Below are positions 44,540 to 56,494 of a stretch of DNA of 64,000 bases, piece by piece. Position 1 is the first letter of the stretch. Every line of letters starts with the position of its first letter. Under the pieces are notes generated by a model. It did no database searches. It was not told the origin of the DNA and worked only from the letters and a program-made list of their open reading frames with translations. This DNA is from Inia geoffrensis (taxonomy: Eukaryota > Chordata > Mammalia > Artiodactyla > Iniidae), in NCBI GenBank assembly GCA_036417435.1, contig CM070907.1:57334001-57398000 (forward strand). Reading direction: 5' to 3'. The translations under genes and the position numbers were made by a program.

Positions 44540-44541
<2 letters not shown>

Positions 44542-46450
44542 CACTATAGGCCTATACACCAGAACAGAAGTTTTACGTAGAGAGTTAGTGGCATATGAAT
44601 TTAAAGTAAAATAAATTTTAAATATTTGAGCTCAAAATCAACATCATTTTCCGTCTGATTCCAACTAGAGAAAATTTAAGATACTCAAGTTGCTTATCTT
44701 TAAAATCAAGAGGGGGCCATCAAATTCTACGTACGATGTATTGCAATTAGTGGAGAAGGAGGGCTTGTAGGAGAACGGATGAGGCTGGAAGATGAAATAG
44801 AAAAAATGTGGAAGGGAGAGTAAGGGGAGGGAAAGCACATGTAGAGGGAAGGATCATAAGGGAATATTCTGCTCATTAAACAATGCATGGAATCTGGCTC
44901 AGTTTTAAAGTATCTAAATGGCCAGGACTGTGTTCTGGTGAGTTTTTCCTCCCCTGTGGGTTGTGATCCCTGATGCCCCTGGGGTGATCCTGGGTCCCAA
45001 GAGTATAATGTTCTACTTTTGAAATCTAGCCTCAGAGTAGAGAAAAGCCTGTGTGTAGCTGTGTAGTGGAGCACATGACATCTCTCAAATGAACACTGCC
45101 AAGCACTCATGGAAACCCCAGAGGGAAATAGGGGCACCAGAGCCACTGCTGTATTCACAACACGCAGATTTCTGCCTCTGCAGGAGGGAAGACCAGGGAC
45201 ACCCAGGGACTCTGGCCTGGCTTCCTGCCTTCTCCGCTCCAGGTCTGCCTCTCCTGCCACCATCACTTTATCTCTTGCCCCTCAGGTCTGTCTGCAAGAG
45301 TCCACGTCACCTTCCGGATTGAGGTCTCCAAATCCCCATCTTTAGTTCCCTTGAGTAACGTGTCCCCAGTTTCCTTTTCTCTTTCTGTCATGAAGGAAAT
45401 GACTCTTCCATAGTCCTCAGTCACCTGCATTCACGGACATACAGAGTTTACAGGCGCTTGCTCAGAAGCAGCCTTTTATGATTTGATTGGGGTTCCTTAT
45501 TCATTCATACAGTTTTTCAGTCAAACCTGGATACTTCTGCAAGCTAAACAGAGACCTGTTAATAGTTACATGGGGACAAGAGGCACACACAGATTGTTTG
45601 GGGCTGGATGTATAGAGTCATAGACTCACAGTGAATAGATACACTAACCCCAAGCTGTCCTATTACAGTTTGTAATACAAATCATCACACAAACAGTAAT
45701 AAACTTATTTTCCTCCAGAGAGAAAGATAAATAGAGGGAGAGAGTCATACACATAAAACTATATAGGAGGGTGAGAGGAAAAGGGAGGAAGAGAAAGAAG
45801 AGAGAGACACTGTAGGTAATTGTCTCTACCGGTACTGGAGTGAATGCTCACAGCATAGGTCTTTTTCTATGTTTATACAGAAGAAATTCGTCCTTTGGAA
45901 TGTTAAATGCTCTATTTCCTTAATTCTAAGAGGGACACTTTTTCGTATTTTAATGATTCTGAAATCTGAATGTGTATTACAAGGGAAGCCAGAAAGAACT
46001 TTTTCACTGCTCCTAGGAGGAGGAACAATTGGTGACAGTGTTGTCATTGCCTGTATGCGTATGAACTCAGCAGCGGGTAAAAGGTAGATCTGTTCAGACT
46101 GACATCCTGGGTGAGACATTTGCACTGGTAGCACCCCATTTTGAATTTTACATTGAATTTTGATATATACTAATTGTTTCAAATGTCCCCAGAATGGCTG
46201 TACTCCGATGTCATATTATAACAAAAAGTTACAACATGCAGAGAATGACCTGCACTTTCCAGGCAGTGCAATTAAAGGCAGTGGAAATCATCAAACCTCT
46301 TCAAGTGATTCACAGAATTTTCAAATCTAATAGAGGCAGATGTTGACAAGTCATGTTTCAAGAAGACCTACCACTTAGGTGCCTGTTGTCTCTCTCTCAG
46401 AGGCTAAGGCTGACTTTTAAGAGAAATCTCTAGAGATAATTAGTTCAATT
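44540..46450. other. Unique sequence with GA-rich patch, no gene recognised
   Basis: The largest frame is 179 codons on the minus strand (44727-45266); it shows no domain, and frames on the other strand overlap it. A GA-rich tract lies at 45715-45812. No named repeat is seen in ~1.9 kb. Confidence 0.4.
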
Positions 46451-47819
46451 AAGCAAAAAAAAAAAAAAAAAGCTATGAATTTAACCATACAGCTGATGTA
46501 GATCAAACAGTAGTCTCTTAACATTTGCTGTGAAATCACACTGTCCTTTGCAAAGGTGTTAAGGATGAAAGCTAGGCTTGCCCCGTGATGCAACACATGA
46601 CTGCTCATGGCCAAAGCATTCCAAAGAACGCCAAGTGTTAAGAAGTCTCAGACTCCCATTTTCACGATGACACACCATTTAGGTGTGTATATGAGTAGAT
46701 AAATTGATGTTGTTATTATGTTTTCTAAAGTTAATTTGCACATAAATAAGTGTGCACTCCCAGTATACCAATAACTACCCCCAAACACTGTACCTGAATT
46801 AACGGTCCATTTCCTAGTTGATTCTGTTTTAAAGTTAAAAAGAATATGATAGTTGCCACCTCCACACCTGCCTCAGTCCTGGTCTCTGGAGACTCCATTA
46901 TCAAATGGTTAAATTCAAGTTGCCTACTCTGGTGGGAATCACTTAACGATGCAAGAGTAGTAATTAGAACCCTACGTTTTCTAGAGCTGAGAGATACCTG
47001 ACCAAGAACTGGGTTTATCTCTGAGACGAACAATTTGTATTCCTAACATTGGTATACATTTTAAAGCTAGATACCAGTGGTTCAAGGTGTCTGAACTAAG
47101 AAATATATATTGAGTATGTGATAGCAACACCACTGCAGAATATTTTAGGATAATTTAATTTTGATAGCATTCATGTTGCATCAGTACAAATTTAAAATAT
47201 TAGCCCAATTGAGTGGCTACTGGAACATTTAACATTAAAGGTAAATGCCAGATGAGAAAAGATTTATTGGTCCTTAATCCCAAGTTAGTAAACTTTAGCC
47301 TTAAAGTAAAACAAAATATTCACTGACTGCTTTTTAGATGATTTCTCTTAGATTTTAAGAGTCTTGCATGGGAAAGTTAGAATCCACCAGAGCACTGAAA
47401 AACCTGAGGAAAAAGGCCTAAACACATCATCGAAAAGGGTAATCATTCTTGTGGTACTATTATTTTTCTATTGTTTCACAGAATATTTACAGAAATATTT
47501 TTGTTGAGATTTTGGACAAATCATTCTATCCAACTTGCCCTAGAAGTAAAAACTGGCTTCAGATGAGGTTAATGTACAAAATTATTTCCCTGTTACATAA
47601 ATATTTACACTAAAACATTTGATGCTCTGTCCTATATTAATGTTAGCAACTGAACTGGATTCAATAGTATTGTAGAGATGAAAATAATTCCCTACAGGTG
47701 TGTTGAGGGACACATCAGAAAAGTTCCTTGCAATGGCATTTTGGGATTTTAAGATGCACACAATATGTTTTTCAAATGTAACTGAAATTCTGATTTTGCT
47801 TTTTATGATGTTAAAAAAT
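46451..47819. other. AT-rich unique sequence, no gene recognised
   Basis: An 18-base A run at 46455-46472. A 100-codon minus frame (46731-47033) has no domain. No repeat family assigned. Confidence 0.4.
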
Positions 47820-47828
47820 GAAAAAGTT

Positions 47829-48056
47829 GGGCTTCCCTGGTGGCGCAGTGGTTGAGAGTCCACCTGCCGGCGCAGTGGACACGGGTTCGTGCCCCAGTCC
47901 AGGAAGATCCCACATGCCGCGGAGCGGCTGGGCCCGTGAGCCATGGCCGCTGGGCCTGCGCGTCCGGAACCTGTGCTCCGCAACGGGAGAGGCCACAACA
48001 GTGAGAGGCCCGAGTACCACAAAACAAAATCAAAAACAAAAAAACAAAAAAAAAAA
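47829..48056 (+). mobile_element. CHR-type SINE (tRNA-derived)
   Basis: Starts GGGCTTCCCTGGTGGCGCAG, with B box 'gggttcgtgccc', and ends in an A-rich tail with interspersed C. A 9-bp duplication GAAAAAGTT flanks it (47820-47828, 48057-48065). The overlapping 174-codon minus frame is translation of the antisense SINE and not a gene. Confidence 0.92.
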
Positions 48057-48065
48057 GAAAAAGTT

Positions 48066-49432
48066 TCAAGCACGCCAATGTTTTCAACACTGTGCCAACA
48101 ATCCAAAAGTGATGATATTGTACTTGGATGGGAAAATAGAAATGGAATTGGCTTAGAACCAAAAGTAAAAATAGTAAGGCATTTGTGATACGTGGTGATG
48201 GGAATGGAGGAAGGGATGGAGGAATATATGATCAGGTTGATAGAAGGAATATAATGGCTTTATTTTCTGAACCAAAAATCAAAACGCAAGGTCTAAGCCT
48301 CCAAATATATCAGTGGGATCAAGGATAGAAAGTTATGGCTGCCCCAGAAAATCCAAATATTGCTGCTTTAGGAGTGCATGAAGAAGTAGTGAAACATCGA
48401 CGAAGTGTTAATACAAGGAAAGAAAACCACAAAAAGAACCAATTATTGTAAAGTGAATTAGATTTTTCAAATCTGCTTCTGTTTTCCCCAAATTATTGCT
48501 AGTAGTACAGGCGAAATGTGTGGGTATAAAAAAATGTGTTATGTTAACTGTGCCTTCTGAGTACATTTACTATTCCCAATTCATGCATCAGAAAAATATC
48601 TTGTGCAAAAAGCAAGAAACAACTTAGTCTCCAGAATGAACCCTTTTCTTTATAGCAACAAGACAAGCTTCTTATCACACACCTCTAGGTGCCTCCCAAT
48701 AAACAAAACTGCAAATCAACCTCCCTCAAAAAAAAAAAAAAAAGAACAAAAAACTAGAACAATGTCCCAATCATTCAAAAACTATAAAACATGCTCTGAA
48801 GAAGAGACCAAAAGAGATAACATGTCTGGAAATATATTCTGCTATTCCATGGGAATGTAGCTAATGTGAAGGTCAGAATTCTTTTCAAGCAGTTTTGAAA
48901 TATCTCATTTTAATATCTACCTTTTGATTTTTCTCAATCTGGGGCAAACTCTGTAACTTGTCGCCAACATTTCAACAACATATCAAACCAAAGCAGTTAT
49001 GACAGCAAAGTTTCATTGTTGAACAGAAGATACACTTCCAGTGTGAATAAATGATCACTTGTTGAAGAAAACAAAAAAAGGAGTGATTGTTTAATTTTTC
49101 AAATAAAAACTGTTTAATCTGTCATATTTTAACAGGATTCCTTTGAACAGCCAATTTCTCTAGAGGATGTAAATTTTATATTTGCTTCACAAACATCTGG
49201 TTTATACACAGCTCTTCAGCAATGCACCGGTGGCCTACAGAAAGTTTACCTCTAAAGGTGTATAGAATACCTATATGCCTAGCAGAGTATCCAAGCTACA
49301 AGCCTGGGAGGTTTGAGAATCATGAATACAAAAGGACTCAAGAATGAAAAGTACCATTCAAGTCAAGCTCTGACCACAACTTAGCTCATGACCAAAGGTG
49401 ATCAACAGGAAGTAAAGAACCATATAACTCAC
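48066..49432. other. AT-rich unique sequence, no repeat recognised
   Basis: About 1.35 kb with no nameable repeat. An A run is at 48728-48743. If the exon candidate at 49433-49495 is real, this is its downstream intron on the minus strand. Confidence 0.4.
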
Positions 49433-49495
49433 CAACACCACTGTTATCCGGGGAGAAGGACCCCGTGACAAATCCAAGCTCTATCAGTGACAGTC
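49433..49495 (-). CDS. Candidate internal exon of an unknown host gene
   Basis: On the minus strand a branch-point-like GTGATAAC and a pyrimidine-rich stretch lead to CTCTTTACAG, then a 63-nt exon, then a strong donor TTG|GTGAGT. Only one of three exon frames is open. It spans 21 codon-equivalents with both splice junctions in phase 1, so the exon could be skipped without a frameshift. The peptide reads LSLIELGFVTGSFSPDNSGV. It holds CpGs (CCCCGG, TCACGG) in a CpG-poor region, which fits constraint. I do not recognise the protein. It could instead be a non-coding RNA exon or a chance match. Confidence 0.4.
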
Positions 49496-49794
49496 CTGTA
49501 AAGAGAAAGAGAAAAGTACTGTTATCACTTCTGCAGAAGTGGAGACATCTGTGAGCAAGGAATACAGTTGACCACATTTTGACGGAGCCATATTGCAAGG
49601 CAGACTTGGGTACATGATGGGAAGGAAAGGGAGACCGAATATTAGAACTGCCTTGATGCCACTTCTTCAACCCAAACCCCATATGTCTACTGTACATCCC
49701 TCTGGCCCACATACTGAGGCCAGTTCCAACCCTCAGCAAGAAGTAACTAGCAAGGTTTTGATTAATACCTTCTTAATGTACCATTAAATGCCCT
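49496..49794. other. Unique sequence upstream (minus strand) of the exon candidate
   Basis: Contains the acceptor and polypyrimidine tract of the candidate exon. No repeats recognised. Confidence 0.4.
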
Positions 49795-50370
49795 TTTGCT
49801 GGTCTTTCTAAAACGCAGATATCATCAAGGTACTTCTCTGCTTAAAATAGCTTCCCACTTTGAGGGTCAGGGCAAAACTCCTCACCAGGATTTATAGGGT
49901 CCTTGGGGACCTGATTTTAGCCTCCTTGCTTTCCCAGCTTGCTGTCTCCTTCCCAGCCTTACTAACTCATTTGCATCTTTAGAAAGTCAAGCAATCACCC
50001 TCACCCATAGGCCTCTGAGTATGAGGACCCCTCTGCCTTGAAAAACATGCCTCCCCAGTTCCCATAAAACCTCTTACCAGCCTGACCTCATTCACGCTCA
50101 GAACTCATTCGGTTATCATCTCCGGAAAGCCTCTCCTGACCACCCAAAGCTGATTCAACGGCACACTTACCATTGTTCCTACACCACCTTATTTCTAATT
50201 CTACCTTAGAAGTTAACAGCTTAAATTGTGATGATTTATCAAAAAATTTGGTCTTTATTGTTTTGTATTGTTATATATCTTACTTACTGTCATACTGTCA
50301 GTACCTAGCAGAGCTCCTGGCATATAATAAGCGCTCAATATGTGTCTGATGCATAACTATACAGACTGAA
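49795..50370 (+). repeat. L2 LINE, long 3' segment
   Basis: One of the most complete L2 relics here: 'cttctctgcttaaaatagcttcccac', 'gggcaaaactcctcacc', 'aagcctctcctgaccacc', 'cagtacctagcagagctcctggc', 'gcgctcaatatgtg', in correct order. Confidence 0.75.
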
Positions 50371-50384
50371 TGAATAAACATATG

Positions 50385-50475
50385 ACAAGTAAGTAATTTA
50401 GTCACTATTTATCAAGTACTTATATACCAGGTACTGAGCTAAATTCATTACATATATTCCCTCTTTGTTCTTGCC
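50385..50475 (-). repeat. MIR SINE fragment, antisense
   Basis: 'atttatcaagtacttatataccaggtactgagc' in parts and 'ttcattacatatattccctc' match the MIR tail. Confidence 0.5.
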
Positions 50476-50773
50476 TAGATTCTGTCTTCAAATGGTACAA
50501 ATGATTTGTCTTGATTCTCTAAACCTATTCTATTCTCAAGACTGTTTGTTATTCAGCCTGCTAGCTTGGGTTCCTGGCTTAACTACCAAATCTGGAGTTT
50601 GCCTGAGGAGACCTGTCTTAGTGGACTTTCTTGAACTTGACTCTGAGGGTCTGCCAGAACTCTTCTTAGTTTTGAATGAGGCTTTCGGTTCTTTTCTTAC
50701 GACAAGAGCACTGACGCTATTAAAGCCCAATAGCCTACTTGGTTTAGTTAAGGCCATTTGGTTTAGTTTAAGA

Positions 50774-51000
50774 GGTTGACAAACTATAGCGCATGGGGTA
50801 AATCCAGCTCACTGCCTCTTTTGATAAGTAAGGTTTTACTGGCTCACAGCCATACCCATTTGTTTACATATTGCCTATGGCTGAGTTTGCGCTACAACAG
50901 CAGAGTTGAGTAGTTGGAACAGAGACAGTATGACCTGCAAAGTATAAAATATTTACTCTCTGGCCCTTTATGTGAAAAGTCTGTCACCTCCTGATCTAGA
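50774..51000 (+). mobile_element. hAT-group DNA transposon remnant
   Basis: 'gacaaactatagcgcatggggtaaatcc', 'ttttactggctcacagcc', 'atattgcctatggctg', 'gagttgagtagttggaacagagac' and 'ggccctttatgtgaaaag' match a common non-autonomous DNA transposon (hAT group). The subfamily name is uncertain. Confidence 0.65.
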
Positions 51001-51839
51001 ATATCTTCTCCTCTAAAGACGGCACCTCCCTCTACAACCTTCCTGAGACATGGTTATTCAGTCTTTTCACTGAAGAGAAGTTTTTAACTTGTTTAATTAT
51101 TTATTGGAAGATCTAACACAGAAAGATCTCTCTTATGTTAAATTGAATCTCTATGCTACAAAAGCAAAGAACAAGACAAGAAGGAGAATCCAAAATGTTA
51201 ACTTTCTTTGGTCACTGGTATATTTGAATTATAGACTTAAAAAAAAAAAAAACCTTTTTATTTTTCTAGACTTTTTAATGTTTTTCTTTAGTTATAAGTG
51301 AAAAAAAAGAAACATGTAAAGACATTTACCCATTTGTCCTAGGTCTATCTACTCATCTGAGCTCTTTATGGAGGTTATAGACTCTTTTTCATGAATTTCT
51401 CTGTAAAGGGAGATGGTAAAAATATAAGGGTGAACAGAAACTCTGGTCGTACAAATAAAACTATCAGGGGAAGCAGATAGCTTATACATTGTGTTGGTGG
51501 CTTTAGTAGGTCTAGAATAGGAAGACCATGAGGTTAAACTGGTCATTGAGAGTTACCCTACGAAGAAAGAGTCATGTGAGTTCTTCTTGGACTTCCTGCC
51601 TTTAGTCTGCTTTTCCCAGAGTTCTTGAGACCACCAAGCCTCATGGCTGGCTGCAAGGAACTTTAAAGTTCCTTGGTTCTCCCTTGATCTCCCCTATCCA
51701 GTCCTTCAGACCCTTCTGCATCTCCATCTCTGCAGACTCATACCACACATCTCTAACAATGGGCACCTACTTTCTCCAGAGGTAACACATTCTGCTCCTG
51801 AGTTATAAAAAAACATTCTTTGACATCTCATGTTAAGAT
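51001..51839. other. Unique sequence, no gene recognised
   Basis: Short frames only, A run at 51239-51252. Nothing named. Confidence 0.4.
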
Positions 51840-52130
51840 TGATCCTCTAGCATCTTCCATTCATTGGTCCTAACTCTTCCCATGTGACCCTACACACCAG
51901 TCTGCTCCCTTTCTTCATGGCAACCCTTGAGAAGTTTGAATCCTTGAGTTTCTTCTTCTTCCAGTTGGACGTCCCCAGTTCCTCTAGATTTTCCTCGTGT
52001 GATGCTACTTCTGGTTCCCTCACCACCCTTTGTGCCTTCTCTGAATATACTCCAGTTGGTTCCTATTTCCAGTGTGGTTTGCCCCAAGACAGAGTGGCAC
52101 CACTTCCTTCCTACTTTCAGATATCACGTT
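51840..52130 (-). repeat. CR1/L3-type LINE remnant
   Basis: 'cttccattcattggtcctaactc', 'cagttggacgtccccagttcc', 'ttttcctcgtgtgatgc' and 'tctgaatatactccagttgg' resemble the antisense of a CR1/L3 LINE. Very old. The 166-codon plus frame over it is not considered a gene. Confidence 0.4.
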
Positions 52131-52636
52131 TTACTGAGTCAAATGTTACATTACGCCTGATGTCATGCCCTTGCTTACAGCCTTTCAATGCATGGTTACT
52201 TATAAGTTCCAGGTTTTTACATGGTTCTCACATCATAATTTTAGGTCACGTTACCATATTCTCTCTGGGAAAGACCATCCATTTATGTGGTCAGTGCTCT
52301 GATATTGGATATTTAGGCTATTTCTATATTTCTTCTATTATAGACAATACCACAGAAAGATTACTTCCCCCCACCCCCCAATAACTCTCATTTTTAGAAC
52401 TATGTTAAAGATTTTCTTTCCAGATAATTATTCTTCATCAATAAATAATTTTTGGTTGAAAAATTGTAAGATAATAGAATATAAGCACATTTTAGAGATC
52501 CCTGAATCCAACCTCTCATTATAAAGTAAAGTCACTTGACTGGAAACAAATAGCAACTTAGCAGGAGAACTCATGCACCAGACTTCAATCCAAAGGATGT
52601 TTTTATGACTTTCCTTTTCTACCCACGCCCTACCAG
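52131..52636. other. Unassigned, possible old L1 trace
   Basis: 'gatatttaggctatttctatatttc' and 'attatagacaatacc' vaguely resemble antisense L1 text. No gene recognised. Confidence 0.3.
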
Positions 52637-52678
52637 AACTACTCTCTCTGTCCATTTAATGAGGCACATAAAGTCCAG
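52637..52678 (+). other. Weak candidate micro-exon
   Basis: A 42-nt stretch lies between a pyrimidine-rich 'ccacgccctaccag' acceptor and a strong donor CCAG|GTGAGTAATG. At least two frames are open over it. Short sizes like this arise easily by chance, and the strand is opposite to the candidate at 49433. Confidence 0.15.
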
Positions 52679-54454
52679 GTGAGTAATGTGTATACGTTCC
52701 AAATAAACACAGTGATTAAAACATGACAGAAAATAAAACAAATTAAGAACCTCTACAAAACAAAAAAAATCCCCCAAGTAGATATATTTTGAAAATATTT
52801 CCATTTCAATGATTTAGATTACTAGAGGAAATAATCAAAGGGGTGTGGATTTTTAGAATATGAAGATTTCTATATAGAGAATAGTCTGAATTATTTAAAG
52901 CTTGTGGAATTGCTCAGCTTTTCAAGCTTGCCTATATGAGAAAGGCTCTTCCACTGCAAACACATATATTTTTAAATATGCACAACTTCTTGGATTATGT
53001 GCAGGATTTGCCTCAAAATCTTTAAAAAGATTTCTCCAAGCACTACTACCACTTTCAAAATCCTAGACACTGAAAATGCTTATCTATCCCTCACTGGAGC
53101 AAGACAGGCAGAGAATATCCTCCCGTGCTATCTCTGATATGTTAACCTGGGAAATATTTTCCCTCATTTCCTTTCCTTCATTTCTTACTCTTCTTTTTGT
53201 ACCAGTCTGGGTGTGTAATGAATAATACTTTCCCCTTGAAGTTTCTGCATCATTTAATTAGTGGATCTCCCATTTGCACTGAGTTCCAGGCACCACGTTT
53301 GGCACTAAGAATACAGCTATGAACATGGGTGTGGTCCCCGCCCTCATGGTAGTTACTGCAAACTCCCCTGGGCAGTTTCTGCAAATGATCACTATGATCT
53401 TTAGGTCTGATTCTGGCTTCACCTTCCTCATTGTCAGCAGACTGCAGAAAAAAAAGGATATTTGATGTGGGGAAAGTACCAGACTTATGTCAGCGTCTGG
53501 TCGGTTTACAATGATCTCTATTTAAGCCCACTCCTGCTTCTGTAGAGTAGACCCGTAGAGGCCACTCTGAATAAGAATACAACCTCCCTGGCCACAGCTG
53601 CTTGGACCAAGCACTGCCATCTTGCTACTCAGAGTCCTTTCTCCAGCAGTCTGGAAGGTGGACCAATACAATTAGATTTTTTTAGGTGGCTGTATTGTAA
53701 TATATACATTTAGAAGCTGGAAATGACCACATCTTTTTCCACGTGTATAAGAGACCAGAGAAAGCCAGTCGTTGGGAGTGAAGAATAAAGTGGCCATGTA
53801 GAGAGGGGCAGAGATGAGAGATGGAGAAAGTCCAGGCAGCGTTCTCAGCTTCACCTCCAATCCTGACCTTGATTTTAACGAGAGAATTTTTTTCTTATAA
53901 TAAATCCCACTCTTTTGCTTAAGCTACCTCAGGCTGCTTTCTGTAATCTAAAATCAAGTGGCCAAACTAATATGCTGGGGGTGGGAAGGTGGAGAAGGAG
54001 ACTAGGGCTGTCCCCTCAACAAATCCAAGTATAATGGTCTCACAGCAAGGGTGACTAGAGTTACTGTGTGAAAGAAGGGGAAATTATATGCCCAAACTTG
54101 ATGTAAGTTAAAAGGAAACCTGAAAATGAGAGGTAATAAAAAATCAGGGCTGTCAGAATTTGAGAGTTGGCACAGGGTCTTCTTAATCAGAGAAAGAGAA
54201 AGAGCCTTAGAGATGTAGATTTAAAAAAAAAAAATAGAGGTGAGTTTTAGGTATAATTCAAGATACTGGCTTGCACACTGGTCTTGCATTCAAAGTAATG
54301 AGACTGATTGCTTTAACATGAAGGCCAGAATTGAAACATAAAAATCACCCCCGACTCATTAAAATGGTCACCTAAAAAGGTGGGATTCTTATTCCTGTAA
54401 AGCTGTGTAAAACAATTCCAGAGCACTGGTTGTTTAAATCCCATGGTACACAAT
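52679..54454. other. Unique sequence with a small antisense L2 piece
   Basis: 53265-53365 resembles antisense L2 ('tccaggcaccacgtttggcac', 'gccctcatggtag'). The rest shows no repeat or gene. Confidence 0.4.
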
Positions 54455-54690
54455 TAAACACTGCTTTAGACAGACCCCAGCTGGCTACACAATTACCAGC
54501 TGTGTGACATCAGGAAAGTCACAGGACCTCTACAGGCCTTAAGTTCTTTCATTTCTATCTGAAAAATAGAACGATGTATATGCAACTTAGAGGATTTCAG
54601 TGAGAATAAATGACATACAGTAAGTAGCATAAGGCCTGGTATAATATCTGCCACTTAATATATGTTTGCTCTCTTTCTTTTTGGCTTGTG
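54455..54690 (+). repeat. MIR SINE, sense, near full length
   Basis: 'ccagctgtgtgacatcaggaaagtcac', 'aggccttaagttctttcatttc', 'agtgagaataaatgac' and 'aaggcctggtataatatctgcc' follow MIR order. Confidence 0.75.
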
Positions 54691-54734
54691 TCGATACACT
54701 TATGTTTTTGGTCAAGCCAAAAGGCGTTTGGAAG

Positions 54735-54744
54735 AAAGACTAGT
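54735..54744. repeat. Left target-site duplication of the L1
   Basis: AAAGACTAGT, repeated exactly at 59790-59799 after the poly-A tail. The 5' A bases are ambiguous against the tail. Confidence 0.85.
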
Positions 54745-56494
54745 CAAGCTTCCAGGAAGATGGTGGAGGAGTAGGACGCGGAGATCGCCTTCCTCCCCAC
54801 AGATACACCAGAAATACATATACACGTGGCGCATCTCCTGCAGAGCACCTACTGAGCTCTGGCAGAAGATCTCAGACCTCCCAAAAGGCAAGAAACCCCT
54901 TTTTTCAAAAGAAAAAAAGAATAAACAGAGACAAAAGGATAGGGACAGGACCTGCACCAGTGGGAGGGAGCTGTGAAGGAGGAAAGGTTTCCACACACTA
55001 GGAAGCCCCTTCGCGGGCGGAGACTGCGGGTGGCAGAGGGCGGAAGCTTTGGAGCCACGGAGGAGAGTGCAGCAACAGTGGTGTGGAGGGCAAAGCAGAG
55101 AGATTCCCGCACAGAGGATCGGTGCTGACCGGCACTCACCAGTCCGGGAGGCTTGTCTGCTCACCTGCCGGGGTGGGCGGGGGCTGGGAGCCGAGGCTCG
55201 GCCTTCGGTCGGAGCACTGGGAGAGGACTAGGGTTGGCGGCGTGAACACAGCCTGCAGGGGGCTAGTGCGCCACGGCTGGCCGGGAGAGAGTCCGGGGAA
55301 AAGTCTGGACCTGCCGAAGAGGCACGGGACTTTTTCTTCCTTCCTTGTTTCCTGGTGCGCGAGGAGACGGGATTAAGAACGGGGCCTAAAGGAGCTCCAG
55401 AGACGGGCACGAGCCGCAGCTAACAGCGTGGACCCCAGAGATGGGCATGACACGCTAAGGCTGCTGCTGCCGCCACCAAGAAGCCTGTGTACGAGCACGG
55501 GTCATTATCCACACCCTGCTTCCGGGGAGCCTGTGCAGCCCGCCACTGCCAGGATCCTGGGATCCAGAGACAACTCCCCCGGGAGAACGCATGGCGCGCC
55601 TCAGGCTGGTGCAACGTCACGCAGGCCTCTGCCGCTGCAGGCCCGCCCCTCATGCCATGCCCCTCTCTCCCCCCCGGCCTGAGGGAGCCACAGCCCCCGA
55701 ATCAGCTGCTCCTTTAACCCCGTCCTGTCTGAAAGAAGAACAGATGCCCTCAGGTGACCTACATGCAGAGGCGGGGCCAAATCCAAAGCTGAGGGCCTGG
55801 GAGCTGTGAGAACAAAGAATAGAAAGGGAAATCTCTCCCAGCAGCCTCAGAAGCAGAGGATTAAAGCTCCACAATCAATTTGATGTACCCTGCAACTGTG
55901 GAATACATGAATAGACAACGAATCATCCCAAATTAAGGAGGTGGACTTTGAGAGCAAGATTTATGATTTTTTTCCCTTTTCCTCTTTTTGTGAGTGGCCG
56001 TGTGGATGAAAGGCTCTTGGTGCTGCAGCCAGGAGTCAGTGCTGTGCCTCTGAGGTGGGAGAGTCAACTTCAGGACACTGGTCCACAAGAGACCTCCCAG
56101 CTCCACATAATATCAAATGGCGAAAATCTCCCAGAGATCTCCATCTCAACGCCAGCACCCAGCTTCACTCAATGACCAGCAAGCTACAGTGCTAGACATC
56201 CTATGCCAAACAACTAGCAAGACAGGAACACAACCCCACCCATTAGCAGAGATGCTGCCTAAAATCATAATAAGTCCACAGACACCCCAAAACACACCAC
56301 CAGACGTGGACCTGCCCTAAGAAAGACAAGATCCAGCCGCATCCACCAGAACACAGGCACAGGCCCCCTCCACCAGGAAGCCTACACAACCCACTGAAAC
56401 AACCTTAGCCACTGGGGACAGACACCAAAAACAACGGGAACTACGAACCTGCAGCCAGCAAAAAGGAGACCCCAAACACAGTAAGATAAGCAAA
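54745..56494 (+). promoter_or_regulatory. L1 5'UTR / internal promoter
   Basis: About 1.75 kb, G+C-rich and CpG-bearing, especially 54990-55700, unlike its flanks. It starts CAAGCTTCCAGGAAGATGG; AAGATGGTGG near the start resembles the YY1 site that positions transcription in L1 promoters. L1 5'UTRs drive pol II transcription from their first base. Short frames inside it look incidental. CpG methylation would be expected to silence it. Confidence 0.75.

Noticed and set aside
44291..44614. 107-codon frame with a long Arg-Glu repeat
   Set aside because: It is read-through of the (GA)n microsatellite; the flanks carry no coding signature.
44727..45266. 179-codon minus-strand frame, the longest outside clear repeats
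   Set aside because: No recognisable domain, no convincing splice sites at its edges, and overlapping open frames on the plus strand. A conservation test could reopen it.
47582..48106. 174-codon minus-strand frame and overlapping frames
   Set aside because: Translation of antisense CHR SINE sequence. The same peptide text appears from the other SINE copies.
51884..52384. 166-codon plus-strand frame
   Set aside because: It covers a CR1/L3-like LINE relic and adjacent T-rich sequence; no domain.
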